A stretch of 64,000 nt of DNA from JACJVV01 sp964581515 (GCA_964581515.1 CAZOOV010000001.1:186001-250000), one strand, 5' to 3'. Positions 33,829 through 43,174 are shown, counted from the stretch's first letter. Notes: generated by a model not told the origin, from the sequence alone. A program made the numbers and translations.

Positions 33829-34956
33829 TTAGTTTTTTGGTTGTGTTGCTTGCAAGGCTTTGAAAATACCAGCTTGTTCAGCGAACTCATTCATGTCACC
33901 GACCATAAGCTGATTTCCAGCAGCACCAGTACTGTATGGAAGCATCTTGATCTCTTTACCTTGTAAAGATCTGATCATTTCCATCTTAACTAGTGTGTCT
34001 CCACCTTCACTTGCCATAGCTTCTCTTAACTTGGTAATAGTTTCTGCTTGGTTTTTACCTTCTGTTAAAATAGCATCTGCAAGGTTGCTTTGCTCAGTGT
34101 AATAAGCATCTGCATCGATAACTGCCCTATTATATTCACCATCAGCTAATTTCTCTTGCTCATTTTGATAAGCAATAGCCTGGTTAAGGAGCATTGCATT
34201 CTTCTCTGTTTGAGAAGCATACTTATTATCAAGCTGTTTTGTTGTCTCTTCTGCAAGCTTTTTAAGTTCAATCTCTGAACTATATCTATCGTCAAACCTA
34301 TAGTCTTTCGGAGATACTGCAACAACCTTAACACCAAATTCTTCATTTAGTATTTCATTAAGGTATGTTTTTGCCTTTTCTGCTGCTTGCTCTCTTTGAG
34401 TCGCATCATAGAACTGCTGTGTTTCAAGCACTCCAAATGCATCTCTTGATCTTGCTCTTGCAATCCCTCTTACAACCTTATTCTTAAGCTCGTCCATATC
34501 TTCAGCAACAAACTGCCTGATATAAGGTGCTTTATCTGGAATGATCTGATAAGAGACAATTAAGTCCAGATTGATAGGGTTACCATCTTTTGTAAAGAAT
34601 TCAAGTTCGTCATTACCAACTCTATCTCCTTTGCCTGCTTCACCTGTCATCTCGACAACCTGAAGTTTTGTGTCAAATGTATCCCATGTATTGACAAAAG
34701 GCAAGAACATATATGTTGAACCTGGTTGATAAGCCTCTGCATCTACTCCTTTCTTGAATCCAAGTTTTCTTGTCCTAACTCCAACTTCATTTGTTCCTGT
34801 TCTGTGGAATGATCCAAGTCCGAGAACAACTGCTGCTAGACCAGCAACACCAACTAATCCAAGATTACCTACGCTATTTAATACTCTACCCATAGCTCCT
34901 TTGTCTACCTGAGGTCTTGGATTTGAATTTGGACTATATCTACTTCTTCTACTCAT
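33829..34956 (-). CDS. SPFH/prohibitin-like protein B
   Basis: 375 aa. A basic N-terminus, a membrane helix at about 31-48 (VGNLGLVGVAGLAAVVLGLG), then an SPFH/band 7 domain (GTNEVGVRTRKLG ... DGNPINLDLIVSYQI ... YIRQFV) and a long C-terminal coiled coil rich in Ala/Glu/Gln. SPFH proteins form large oligomeric rings or cages on membranes, often with a protease or scaffold role. Its ATG overlaps the stop of the upstream SPFH gene by 4 bases, so the two are expressed together and probably hetero-oligomerise like paired prohibitin or HflK/C subunits. Confidence 0.85.
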   Translation of the reverse strand: MSRRSRYSPNSNPRPQVDKGAMGRVLNSVGNLGLVGVAGLAAVVLGLGSFHRTGTNEVGVRTRKLGFKKGVDAEAYQPGSTYMFLPFVNTWDTFDTKLQVVEMTGEAGKGDRVGNDELEFFTKDGNPINLDLIVSYQIIPDKAPYIRQFVAEDMDELKNKVVRGIARARSRDAFGVLETQQFYDATQREQAAEKAKTYLNEILNEEFGVKVVAVSPKDYRFDDRYSSEIELKKLAEETTKQLDNKYASQTEKNAMLLNQAIAYQNEQEKLADGEYNRAVIDADAYYTEQSNLADAILTEGKNQAETITKLREAMASEGGDTLVKMEMIRSLQGKEIKMLPYSTGAAGNQLMVGDMNEFAEQAGIFKALQATQPKN

Positions 34957-36005
34957 TTGCCATCACCTCCTTCTACAGCTGAAGACTCAATTGATTTCAT
35001 GATAGCCTCCAATGCAGTGAACTGATCCACTGGCAAATATATTGTGTCAATATTTTTAAATAGCTTTGCGCCTTCAAGACCAACAATCATGTCTGAACCT
35101 TCTCCTTCATAAGCTTCATTTACTAGTCTCTTGCTTTCAGCTTCTGCAAGCTTTACAAGTTTGTCAGCATCTGATGTCTTCTTCCTAGCATATGCTTCTT
35201 GTTCTGAATGCTTGACTTGCTTATATGCATCTCCTTCTCTTTTCTTTGAAAGAGCTGCTTCTGTTCCTTCTTTAACAAGACCAGAAAGTTTAGCTTGTGA
35301 TGCTTCTCTATCTGATTCTGCAGTGTTTCTAAGCTTAACTTGTGTCTCTACAATCTTATCAAGCATCTTTGTCCTGATTTTTGGATGGTAAGTAACTTTC
35401 CTAATCTGGATATGGCTTACTTCCATTCCTGATTCAGCCAATCTTGAATTAAGCAAAGTTCTTGCTTCCTCAGCTTTTTCTATTCTTTCCTCAACATTAT
35501 AGAAATCCTTTGGCTGAAGCTTTCCAAGAGTATCTTTTAGTGCTGGTTCTCCTCTTGGAACAATACCATTCTCTTCGTAAAGTTTGCCAGCTCCGATACT
35601 TGTTATTGTCTTTTTAGGATCTGTAACCCTATAAAAGATTGAAATGTCTAAGTCAACATAAAAACCATCTGATGTCTGGATGTGTGCTGCTCTCTCATTT
35701 CTCATATATCTTCTGTCATCCTTTGTAGGTTCTGTAACTGCATAATTTAGAACCTGTACATCTTTAGGAAACCTGTGCAGTTTCTGAAGTCCTGGAACAA
35801 TAAAGTGTTTTCCAGTGTCATAAGTCTTATCTTCGGGTCCGGCTTTTATACCTTCCCTACCCAATATACCAAACGGCGAGAAAGTTGTCTGTTTTACAGC
35901 CAACTCATCCTGCTTAACAAATGGCATAGCTAAGTTGTATGCCGCTAAAAAAAGAGCGCTTCCACCGACTACAGCAGCCTTTATTGCGCCTCCATATTTA
36001 ACCAT
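34953..36005 (-). CDS. SPFH/prohibitin-like protein A
   Basis: 350 aa. A membrane helix at about 8-28 (IKAAVVGGSALFLAAYNLAM), then a band 7 domain (GDGFYVDLDISIFYRVTDPKK region, preceded by EPTKDDRRYMRNERAA) and a coiled coil (EGDAYKQVKHSEQEAYARKK). It ends in Gly/Asp after an alanine-rich helix. It is paired with the 375-aa homologue and opposite two coiled-coil proteins at 36356-39280. A GGAGG ribosome site precedes the ATG at 36005, and a structured upstream region of about 250 bases could be its leader. Confidence 0.85.
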   Translation of the reverse strand: MVKYGGAIKAAVVGGSALFLAAYNLAMPFVKQDELAVKQTTFSPFGILGREGIKAGPEDKTYDTGKHFIVPGLQKLHRFPKDVQVLNYAVTEPTKDDRRYMRNERAAHIQTSDGFYVDLDISIFYRVTDPKKTITSIGAGKLYEENGIVPRGEPALKDTLGKLQPKDFYNVEERIEKAEEARTLLNSRLAESGMEVSHIQIRKVTYHPKIRTKMLDKIVETQVKLRNTAESDREASQAKLSGLVKEGTEAALSKKREGDAYKQVKHSEQEAYARKKTSDADKLVKLAEAESKRLVNEAYEGEGSDMIVGLEGAKLFKNIDTIYLPVDQFTALEAIMKSIESSAVEGGDGK

Positions 36006-36104
36006 TTTATCAGTCCTCCATTTATGGATCTATTTTTTTATTTTTGTTGCAGAAGTATACTGTTGAAATTAAGACAAGTTATAATTTACATTATCATTAA
36101 CTTC

Positions 36105-36270
36105 TCAGCGCATAGCAAACAGACCAACTTGTGACTCAAACATGTTTGCTATATCTGCAACTTCTAAAATCAGATTGGCATTAGCCTAAACTGAAGTATC
36201 ACCTCTTCAGCCCTCGGTCTTTTCCGCCTACCTTAAGAAACCCAAGCCTTACTAGATGAAATATCCAAAG
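36105..36270. other. Structured, GC-richer intergenic region upstream of the SPFH genes
   Basis: The 350 bases between the SPFH and coiled-coil genes hold a 10-bp stem (ATAGCAAACA 36112-36121 with TGTTTGCTAT 36143-36152) and a 6-bp stem CTGAAG 36191-36196/CTTCAG 36205-36210. Further G/C-rich sequence runs to about 36250. No convincing ORF. It could be a long 5' leader for the minus-strand SPFH mRNA or an independent ncRNA; I cannot match it to a known family. A TATA (GTGTTTAAAAA, about 36270) for the plus strand follows. Confidence 0.35.
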
Positions 36271-36355
36271 TGTTTAAAAACCTTTCGGTGAGTACCACTC
36301 TGAAGAAGTGACAAAAAGAGAAGGTTTAAAAAGAGGCCAAGGATTGTATCAAGTC

Positions 36356-37828
36356 ATGAGTACAGCACCACCATTCGGACCTTCTGGAAATGATTCTAGC
36401 AGTGAAGATGCAAGCAATGAAGATGTAATCAAATACATGAAAATACTTGATGTTGCTGCAGCACTAAAAGAGCAGCATGATGAGCTTGGAAAAAGGCTTA
36501 GCGATGATGATTCTAAGGCAGATTTAAGAAAGAGACTTCAAGGATGGGACACAAAAACAGGTACAGAAACAGATGTTGCCCTTATGGAAACTGCTATTGC
36601 TGATTATTTCTCAAATGCTTTTGAGTTTAAAGGAATTGAAGACCCAAAACAAGAAAGACTTGCAGACATGTATATCAATAGAGGAAAAATTATCAAAAAA
36701 AAAATATTACCAATCACAATTGCTGGTCTTATTGCACTCAGTGGTTGGGGACTTATCTCTGGAGCTAGAAAAGCTAGCATTAGATCTGAAGAGAGAAAAG
36801 TTGAAGAGAAAGTTGAACAAACATATGGATTAAAACAGACTCTTGAAAGACAACTTAGTGAAGTAGAAAGAGAATCAGACAATACATTAGTACTTGAGCT
36901 TGCTAAAGATGCAAGAACTGTACTTAATGATACAGATAATTTCTTTCATACATATTGTAGAAATGGAGATGCAAAAGATAATGTCACAGTTGATAATTAT
37001 AAAGATGTTGAGGCTAATATTGAAGATATAACAACTACATTAAGAAGCTCTAAACTAATTGCTGATAAGACAAGTAGCATGGTCAGAGGAATGAGAGAAC
37101 TTGAAAGTGCTAAAAGAACACTTGACTCAAGAATAAATAATATTGATGCTTCAAAATATACTGCAAACATGAAAGAAAAAGCACGTGGCATGTATACATC
37201 AATGGTTAATGCTGCAAATGAAGGAGATATTGAAAGTGCACAAGCACAAAACAAACAACTTAGCGCATATTTACAAGATATAAAAACATTCTCAGCGTTA
37301 ATACCTCAAACACAAAGAGCTTATGCATCACTTAAGAGAACAGCTGTTGAAGATATTGCAAAACAAAGAACTGAGAGTTTATATGAGGGTGCAAAAACTC
37401 AAATGGAAACTGCTGATGTTGCAAGACTTAGAGGAAGTGCTGCTGCACTTGACGCTCTTGATAACTTAGTTGGAAGTGCATATAAACTCAGAATTGTTAG
37501 CAGACCTGGCGAAAAGAGTGGTGTATGGAGACAATATGGCACACGAGGAAATCAAAATGTCTCAGGATATTATATTGTAGTTGAAGCAATAGGAAATAAT
37601 GGAAGAGTAATACCTATGAATATAACAAACGAAGAGACAGGCAGAACTGAGAAAGTTACAAAATGGGGAGAGCGTGTAGCTAAATCAGTATACGAGGGAG
37701 TAGGAAGAGATAAACAGGATGATGGAATTATTCAGAAAAATATAGTAGGAGAAAAAGAAATAGGTTATCTGACAACTAGATTCACTATGAAAGGTGTTGA
37801 TGGTAAAGCACAGATAACTAGATGGTAG
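36356..37828 (+). CDS. Membrane-anchored coiled-coil protein
   Basis: 490 aa from ATG 36356 (MSTAPPFGPSGNDSSSEDAS); a GTG 48 bases upstream would extend it but overlaps a TATA-like GTTTAAAAA. One membrane helix at about 116-133 (ITIAGLIALSGWGLISGA) separates a 110-residue helical domain from a long coiled-coil region (150-360). A C-terminal globular domain of about 110 residues follows, with GVWRQYGTRGNQNVSGYYIV, beta-rich. It diverges from the SPFH pair and lies 12 bases before another coiled-coil gene. No known family recognised; functional association with the SPFH scaffold is inferred. Confidence 0.7.
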   Translation: MSTAPPFGPSGNDSSSEDASNEDVIKYMKILDVAAALKEQHDELGKRLSDDDSKADLRKRLQGWDTKTGTETDVALMETAIADYFSNAFEFKGIEDPKQERLADMYINRGKIIKKKILPITIAGLIALSGWGLISGARKASIRSEERKVEEKVEQTYGLKQTLERQLSEVERESDNTLVLELAKDARTVLNDTDNFFHTYCRNGDAKDNVTVDNYKDVEANIEDITTTLRSSKLIADKTSSMVRGMRELESAKRTLDSRINNIDASKYTANMKEKARGMYTSMVNAANEGDIESAQAQNKQLSAYLQDIKTFSALIPQTQRAYASLKRTAVEDIAKQRTESLYEGAKTQMETADVARLRGSAAALDALDNLVGSAYKLRIVSRPGEKSGVWRQYGTRGNQNVSGYYIVVEAIGNNGRVIPMNITNEETGRTEKVTKWGERVAKSVYEGVGRDKQDDGIIQKNIVGEKEIGYLTTRFTMKGVDGKAQITRW

Positions 37829-37840
37829 GATTATAAAAAA

Positions 37841-39280
37841 ATGGTCAGCGGAAGCAGAGTAGAAAGAGAAATCAATGATAAGATATCTAGTCTTCAAGAT
37901 AAATACAGAACTCTTACAAGAAGAGCTGACAGATGTGAAGATAGAGTTATCAGCCTATCACATGAACGTGAAGGATTATATGCACAATTGGCTGTAAAAT
38001 ATCTTCCTGAAATGGATTCAGATTCAGTTCAAAAGACACTCAAAGAAGTAAGAGGAGAAGTTGAACAATTATTTGAACAGAAAAAAGGTCGGCAAAAACA
38101 ACTTGAAAAAACTCTACTTGATCTAGATCAAAGCAAGATCAGTCTACAATTAGAACTAGATAAAATAACAATACAATTAGAAGGAAAAGTAAGAGAGCGT
38201 GACAAGCTTATGCAGTCTGTTGACATGAGATTACTTGAACATACAGAGTATAAAGATCTAGGAGACAAAGCAGAACAAGCTAAAGAGTTAATTGCACAAG
38301 AAGATAGACGTGCAAAGACATATGAAGAATTCACTGCACCTAGGCTTGTTGATTTCAGACAAGACAAAAGATTCTCTTATCTTATGAAAAGAAAATTTGG
38401 TACAGATAATTACAAAGGAAAAGGACTAAGCGCAAGGTTTGATAACTGGCTTGCTGAAGTTGTAGATTATACTGCACAAAAAGAAGACTATGATCTTCAA
38501 AAAGGAATACCTGACCATATAGCACATGAAAAAGCCATTAGACAAGACGCACTTGAAGATGTTGTTGGTAAAATGGAAGCTATTGAGAATAGAGAATCTC
38601 AAGATATAGGTCTTGTTGATGTAATAAAAGAAGGAAAAGAGATTGGGCAGAAAAGAGAAGAGATGATGAGTCAGATAGAAGAAATAGACAGCAAATATAA
38701 GAGATTATATGGGGAAAAGAAAGAACTTGCAACAAACAAAGGATTTTATTATAAAAACGCTGTCAAAAGACTTAAAACTTATCTAAAAGGAAGCAAACTT
38801 GCTACATTAAGAAGAACTGCACTTGCTAGTCCAGACCCAGAAGATGATGTAATTGTTGAAAGGATTGAGACAATCAATGCAGGAATAAGCCAAATAAAAA
38901 GAAAATCAAAACATGCACAATCACAAGCAGATGATGTAGAAGATCAACTTGATGGACTCAAAGACATCAGAAGAAAATTCAGAAGAAAGGATTATGAATC
39001 AAGAAGATCATACTTCCCAGGCGGTTTTGATATGGACTCGCTCCTTACAGGATATCTGGTAGGAACATATAACAGCAGGCAATTATGGAATAAGATTGAT
39101 AGAGGTCAACGTTTCAAGCCAAAGCAAACTTATAGAAGTTCAAATTATAATTCATATAGAAGCACAAGCAGAAGATCATCACCAACAATCTCAATGCCAT
39201 CTATATCAGTATCAACACCTTCTTTTAGTACAGGTGGAAGCATAAGCAGTTCCAGTTTCTCAACTGGTGGTGGGTTCTAA
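37841..39280 (+). CDS. Long coiled-coil protein with Ser/Gly-rich tail
   Basis: 479 aa. Residues 1-160 and 205-375 are nearly continuous coiled coil. A central patch (FRQDKRFSYLMKRKFGTDNY) is basic and aromatic. After RRKFRRKDYESRRSYFPGGF comes a short hydrophobic MDSLLTGYLVG and then a low-complexity tail of Ser/Tyr/Arg followed by repeated S-F-S-T-G-G blocks. The tail resembles the GG-rich ends of TPM/UPF0603-type proteins, but no such domain is present. It is co-transcribed with the preceding gene. Function unknown, possibly a filament or membrane-scaffold partner. Confidence 0.7.
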   Translation: MVSGSRVEREINDKISSLQDKYRTLTRRADRCEDRVISLSHEREGLYAQLAVKYLPEMDSDSVQKTLKEVRGEVEQLFEQKKGRQKQLEKTLLDLDQSKISLQLELDKITIQLEGKVRERDKLMQSVDMRLLEHTEYKDLGDKAEQAKELIAQEDRRAKTYEEFTAPRLVDFRQDKRFSYLMKRKFGTDNYKGKGLSARFDNWLAEVVDYTAQKEDYDLQKGIPDHIAHEKAIRQDALEDVVGKMEAIENRESQDIGLVDVIKEGKEIGQKREEMMSQIEEIDSKYKRLYGEKKELATNKGFYYKNAVKRLKTYLKGSKLATLRRTALASPDPEDDVIVERIETINAGISQIKRKSKHAQSQADDVEDQLDGLKDIRRKFRRKDYESRRSYFPGGFDMDSLLTGYLVGTYNSRQLWNKIDRGQRFKPKQTYRSSNYNSYRSTSRRSSPTISMPSISVSTPSFSTGGSISSSSFSTGGGF

Positions 39281-39395
39281 CTATTTCTTATTATTTCCGC
39301 ACAAAACATATAAATTAGTGATAATTTGGTTTATATCAGATTGATTATTATATTAATTATTAATATCAGGTGAAAAATCAATATCAGGTGAAAAT

Positions 39396-39905
39396 ATGGC
39401 AGAAGAAATAATAGATATGATAACAGAAGAAGATGAAGTCATAGGAACTATGACTCGAAAAGAAGTAATTGAACAGAACCTTTTACATAGGTCTGTATTC
39501 ATATTTGTATTTAATGAAAATGGTGATGTATTCATACAAAAAAGATCAGAAGATAAAGATATATTACCAGGGATGTATGGTGTCAGTTGTGGTGGATTTG
39601 TACAATCAGAAGAAACATATGAAGACGGTGCTGAGCGAGAACTAAAAGAAGAATTAGGTATTGAGTCACCAATGATATTCATAAAACAAGCAAGGTTCAA
39701 GAGTGATAAACAGAATTATATTGGACATATTTATGCATTAGAATATGATGGTGAAATTAATTTCAATGATGGAGAAGTTGTCGATGGTAAATTCGTTTCT
39801 GAAGAAGAGCTTATGGAACTCATAAAGAAAAAAGATTTCTTACCCGATGCAAAAAAAATGATAGAACAGTATTTCAGTGAGATAAAAGAAAGAGCAATGG
39901 GTTAA
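39396..39905 (+). CDS. Nudix hydrolase
   Basis: 169 aa. The Nudix box runs from GFVQSEETYEDGA into ERELKEELGI (about residues 69-91), with all catalytic acidic residues present. It starts MAEEIIDMITEEDEVIGTMT and contains the R-x-V-F-I-F-V-F strand and ALEYDG typical of the YfcD/IPP-isomerase-like branch. Members hydrolyse nucleoside diphosphate-linked substrates or isomerise IPP; the substrate is not fixed by sequence alone. The AGGTGAAAA ribosome site is present twice in tandem upstream. It lies 2 bases before the RNase J gene, same operon. Confidence 0.9.
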   Translation: MAEEIIDMITEEDEVIGTMTRKEVIEQNLLHRSVFIFVFNENGDVFIQKRSEDKDILPGMYGVSCGGFVQSEETYEDGAERELKEELGIESPMIFIKQARFKSDKQNYIGHIYALEYDGEINFNDGEVVDGKFVSEEELMELIKKKDFLPDAKKMIEQYFSEIKERAMG

Positions 39906-39907
39906 AG

Positions 39908-41236
39908 ATGGGAATTGAAATAAGAGCAATAGGTGGCTACAGTGAAGTAGGCAAGAATATGACTGCCATCAAGGTTGATGATGAAGTCATAGTCTGTGAC
40001 ATGGGAATACATCTTGAAAACTATATTGCACTTACTGAAAATGAAGATCTTGTCAAAATACAACCTTATGAACTGATAGATAATCATGCAGTTCCAGACA
40101 TTGAACAAATAAAAGGATGGGAAAGCATGGTTAAGGCAATAGTACCAACACATGCACATCTAGATCATATAGGCGCAATACCTTTTATTGCTGGATATTA
40201 TGAAGCACCAGTCATATGTACACCATTTACAGCAGCAGTACTAAACAGACTCATTAGTGATGCAAGAATTCCTTTCAAGAATGAAATTAAAGTCCTTAAT
40301 GTAAATTCTAAAATAAGCATCAGTGATAAAATTACAATCGAATTTGTAAGCATGACACATTCTACACCACAAACGATTCTCATCGTAATACATACACCTT
40401 ATGGCAAGATAATATATGCAAATGATTTCAAATTTGACCAATACCCTGTACTTGGAACAAAAGTTAATATTGCAAGACTCAAAGAGATTGGTCAAGAAGG
40501 AGATGTACTTTGCTTGATACTTGATTCACTCTACGCACCAGACAATAGGAAGATGCCCTCTGAAAGTGTAGCAAGAGCAATGCTCAAAGATGTATTATTA
40601 GGGACAAATTCTGATGGAAAGGCAGTCATCATTACAACTTTTTCCAGCCATATAGCAAGACTAAAGTCAATAGTGGATTTTGGCGATAGAATGGGAAGAA
40701 AGGTAGTCTTTATGGGAAGAAGCCTAAACAAATACTTATCAGCAGCTGAAGAAGTAGGACTAGTTAAGCTTTCAGAAAAAGTGGATATGGTAAAGTATTC
40801 ATCAAAGATAAGGCCAAAATTAAATAAACTTATACGTGAAGGTATTGATAAATATTTAATAGTTGTAACTGGACATCAAGGAGAGCCACAATCTGCACTC
40901 AGTAAAATGGTAGATGGAAATTTCAAATTTCAACAAGGAGATCATGTCATATTCTCTTCAAGCATAATTCCTAGTCCAACAAACAAAAAGAATAGGGCAT
41001 TTCTTGAACAGAAACTCAGAGCTTTTGGAGTAAGAGTATTTACAAATATACATGTATCAGGTCACGCTGCAAGAGAAGATCAAAGAGATATGCTTGAAAT
41101 GCTAAGACCACAGCATATAATACCAGCACATGCTGAAGTACATATGATGGACGCACTAAAAGAGTTAGCATTGGATTTGGGATATGAAGAAGAAAAGGTT
41201 CATATGCTCAAAAGCGGGGATATTCTTAAACTGTAA
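39908..41236 (+). CDS. rnj: Archaeal RNase J (beta-CASP exo/endonuclease)
   Basis: 442 aa metallo-beta-lactamase/beta-CASP RNase with 5'-3' exonuclease activity in characterised archaeal members. It starts MGIEIRAIGGYSEVGKNMTA. The metal motif is THAHLDHIGAIP at about residues 78-89, then SMTHSTPQT, ANDFKFD, GRSL and the C-terminal VSGHAAREDQRDM and IIPAHAEVHM. The length fits archaeal RNase J without the bacterial C-terminal extension. It probably degrades or trims mRNAs, including the leaderless transcripts common here. Confidence 0.93.
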   Translation: MGIEIRAIGGYSEVGKNMTAIKVDDEVIVCDMGIHLENYIALTENEDLVKIQPYELIDNHAVPDIEQIKGWESMVKAIVPTHAHLDHIGAIPFIAGYYEAPVICTPFTAAVLNRLISDARIPFKNEIKVLNVNSKISISDKITIEFVSMTHSTPQTILIVIHTPYGKIIYANDFKFDQYPVLGTKVNIARLKEIGQEGDVLCLILDSLYAPDNRKMPSESVARAMLKDVLLGTNSDGKAVIITTFSSHIARLKSIVDFGDRMGRKVVFMGRSLNKYLSAAEEVGLVKLSEKVDMVKYSSKIRPKLNKLIREGIDKYLIVVTGHQGEPQSALSKMVDGNFKFQQGDHVIFSSSIIPSPTNKKNRAFLEQKLRAFGVRVFTNIHVSGHAAREDQRDMLEMLRPQHIIPAHAEVHMMDALKELALDLGYEEEKVHMLKSGDILKL

Positions 41237-41347
41237 TTGGAACATATCATATTAAGTAATCATTCAGTTGAAAAGTGATATAAAAGTATCAAAATCTTTA
41301 TAAGCATGGGATTTATCCCTAATTCTAAGGAAAGGGGGTATATTAAA

Positions 41348-42091
41348 ATGAAGCTTACACTTGCTGAACCTAAATATCTAAAGGAAAGCATCTCAATCAT
41401 CTCAGAACTAGTAAATGAAGCTAGATTCAAGATTACATCACAAGCAATAGAGCTTGTAGCTATGGATCCTGCAAATGTTGCAATGGTTATATACAAATTA
41501 CTTAGTAGCAGTTTTGTTGAATATAATGTTGAAAAAGACACAGAATTTGCAATAAATCTTAGCAATTTCAAACAGATTCTTAGAAGAGCTGGAGCAAATG
41601 ATATGGTAAATCTAGAGCTTGAAGCAAATAAGCTTAAAATAACCCTTAAATCAAATACTATAAGGACATTCTCTTTACCAATAATAGAACTTGAAGAAAA
41701 AGAACAAAAGATACCTGAACTTTCTTTCCCTGTGGAAATAAAAACAAAATCAAACATCCTCACAAATGCAGTTGAAGATGTAGATATAATTGCTGATAGT
41801 GTTAGCATGATGTCAGATAATGGAAAATTCAAGATTATGGCAGAAGGGGACCTTAGCGATGCAACAATAGAGATTGAAGATGGAGAAGACACAAAAATAA
41901 AAACAGATATGAATGTTACAATAAAAGCAAAATACTCTGTCGAATATCTCAAGAAGATGATTGCAGGTGCAAAGATTGCTGATGATGTAATGATCTATTT
42001 CAATAAAGATTATCCACTTAGACTAGATTATGCTACAATAGATAAAGTAAGTCTTTCGTTTATTCTAGCACCTAGGGTTGAGAACGATTAA
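41348..42091 (+). CDS. pcn: DNA polymerase sliding clamp (PCNA)
   Basis: 247 aa from ATG 41348 (MKLTLAEPKYLKESISIISE), the normal PCNA length; the frame is open 14 codons upstream, but the AAGGGGG ribosome site and family length fix the start. Hallmarks are EARFKITSQAIELVAMDPAN, the interdomain region, and the C-terminal KDYPLRLDYATIDKVSLSFI with LAPRVE. It trims replication and repair proteins to DNA and is loaded by the RFC encoded at 13437. A single homotrimeric PCNA is expected. Transcribed in its own unit after RNase J. Confidence 0.96.
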   Translation: MKLTLAEPKYLKESISIISELVNEARFKITSQAIELVAMDPANVAMVIYKLLSSSFVEYNVEKDTEFAINLSNFKQILRRAGANDMVNLELEANKLKITLKSNTIRTFSLPIIELEEKEQKIPELSFPVEIKTKSNILTNAVEDVDIIADSVSMMSDNGKFKIMAEGDLSDATIEIEDGEDTKIKTDMNVTIKAKYSVEYLKKMIAGAKIADDVMIYFNKDYPLRLDYATIDKVSLSFILAPRVEND

Positions 42092-42194
42092 AATTTAATT
42101 GTTCATTTATTTTATTATACTTAATTATTATTTCTAAATATAGATTAATCAGTATCACAAGGATTTTTAAAACACAGAATAACTACGTCTATCC

Positions 42195-43073
42195 ATGAAA
42201 AGAAAAGGAAGTTGTAATGTGTTGAGAAGTGCAGGGCTTTCTTTAGCCATTCTTATAGCTGGATGCCAGACCGTACCAAAAGAAACAGATGATGTACAGA
42301 CACAGACAAAGGAATTAGATTTTGGAATATTTAAAAGTAAACAAGGAATAGAAGACTCTTTAAGATGGTTCAAGAAAGGAGTCGTTACAGAAGGTGAATA
42401 TGAAGGATTAAGGTTGAGAACAGCATCAAAAGATAAGATTTCTTCACTTGATGAATATATTGATCCAAATGATAGAAATGTAGTGGCTTTCAATAAATAT
42501 GCAGATGAAGAAATACCTGGATGGAAAGAGATGAATAATCTCTATAGGGCTGGTACAATCTATAATATGTTAAAAGCCCATTTTGAATATAGAGCTAATC
42601 CTTTTGACAAGTTGGAGTATACCCACCTAGTAGACTTCCCAGATGAACTAAAAAGAAATGTTGACAAGGTAGAAAGATTCAGAAGAAGAAAACTAATGGG
42701 TATACAGACAGTCTCTGATACTTACAAATATAGAAAAGGACATTGTGAGGACCTTGCAATCATGCTTACTTCACATCTAAGAGGAGTAGGGATAGAATCA
42801 TATCTTGTTCTTGTAGAATATGAAGGAGATTCTGCTGCACATATAATGGTTGCATTTGATTCTGGACTAGTGAGCGATGAAAAGCCACCTATAGAGGTGA
42901 CTGAAGCAAATAAGGAAGATTATCCATTATTAGACAGAAAAGAAATATTTACATTTGTAGACCCTGCATACTGTAAAGATTTTGATTTTGCAGATAATAT
43001 GATGTTTTGTCAGAAACATTATTGTGAAGAAGCACAGGATAAAGTAATACAGCTTATTAGAAAAAATAATTGA
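42195..43073 (+). CDS. Lipoprotein with transglutaminase-like cysteine peptidase fold
   Basis: 292 aa. Signal peptide with a lipobox, LSLAILIAGC; Cys24 would be lipidated. The core carries GHCEDLAIMLTSHLRGVGI with nucleophile Cys184, AAHIMVAF with His216 and FVDPAYC with the acidic residue near 256, the Cys-His-Asp order of the transglutaminase-like superfamily. In bacteria and archaea such proteins are mostly exported peptidases or structural relatives. An unusual feature is a bacterial-style lipoprotein signal in an archaeon; lipobox proteins are known in haloarchaea. Single-gene unit. Confidence 0.75.
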   Translation: MKRKGSCNVLRSAGLSLAILIAGCQTVPKETDDVQTQTKELDFGIFKSKQGIEDSLRWFKKGVVTEGEYEGLRLRTASKDKISSLDEYIDPNDRNVVAFNKYADEEIPGWKEMNNLYRAGTIYNMLKAHFEYRANPFDKLEYTHLVDFPDELKRNVDKVERFRRRKLMGIQTVSDTYKYRKGHCEDLAIMLTSHLRGVGIESYLVLVEYEGDSAAHIMVAFDSGLVSDEKPPIEVTEANKEDYPLLDRKEIFTFVDPAYCKDFDFADNMMFCQKHYCEEAQDKVIQLIRKNN

Positions 43074-43125
43074 TTTAGAATTTTCTAAATATATTTTGCA
43101 TAAATCTGTTGTAAAAAGCAATAGA

Positions 43126-43166
43126 TTTATAAATCAGTAACGATTCTTTATTAGTAATCATTACTA
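43126..43166 (+). promoter_or_regulatory. Promoter and PerR/Fur-like operator
   Basis: TATA TTTATAAA at 43126-43133 places the start of transcription near 43155. TAGTAAT-C-ATTACTA at 43152-43166 is a perfect 7-1-7 inverted repeat, the form of Per and Fur boxes, ending 8 bases before the regulator's ATG. Binding here would block initiation of the regulator and the redox operon after it. Confidence 0.65.
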
Positions 43167-43174
43167 TTTAGAAA

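Noticed and set aside
36129..36180. Short ORFs in the SPFH upstream region
   Set aside because: Frames of 12-26 codons on either strand lack ribosome sites or an upstream start; not supported as genes.
36308..36355. GTG-initiated extension of the coiled-coil protein
   Set aside because: The segment contains a TATA-like block and is not protein-like; ATG 36356 preferred.
41260..41952. 230-aa minus-strand frame over PCNA
   Set aside because: Ser/Ile/Phe-rich mirror of the clamp gene; no ribosome site or homology.
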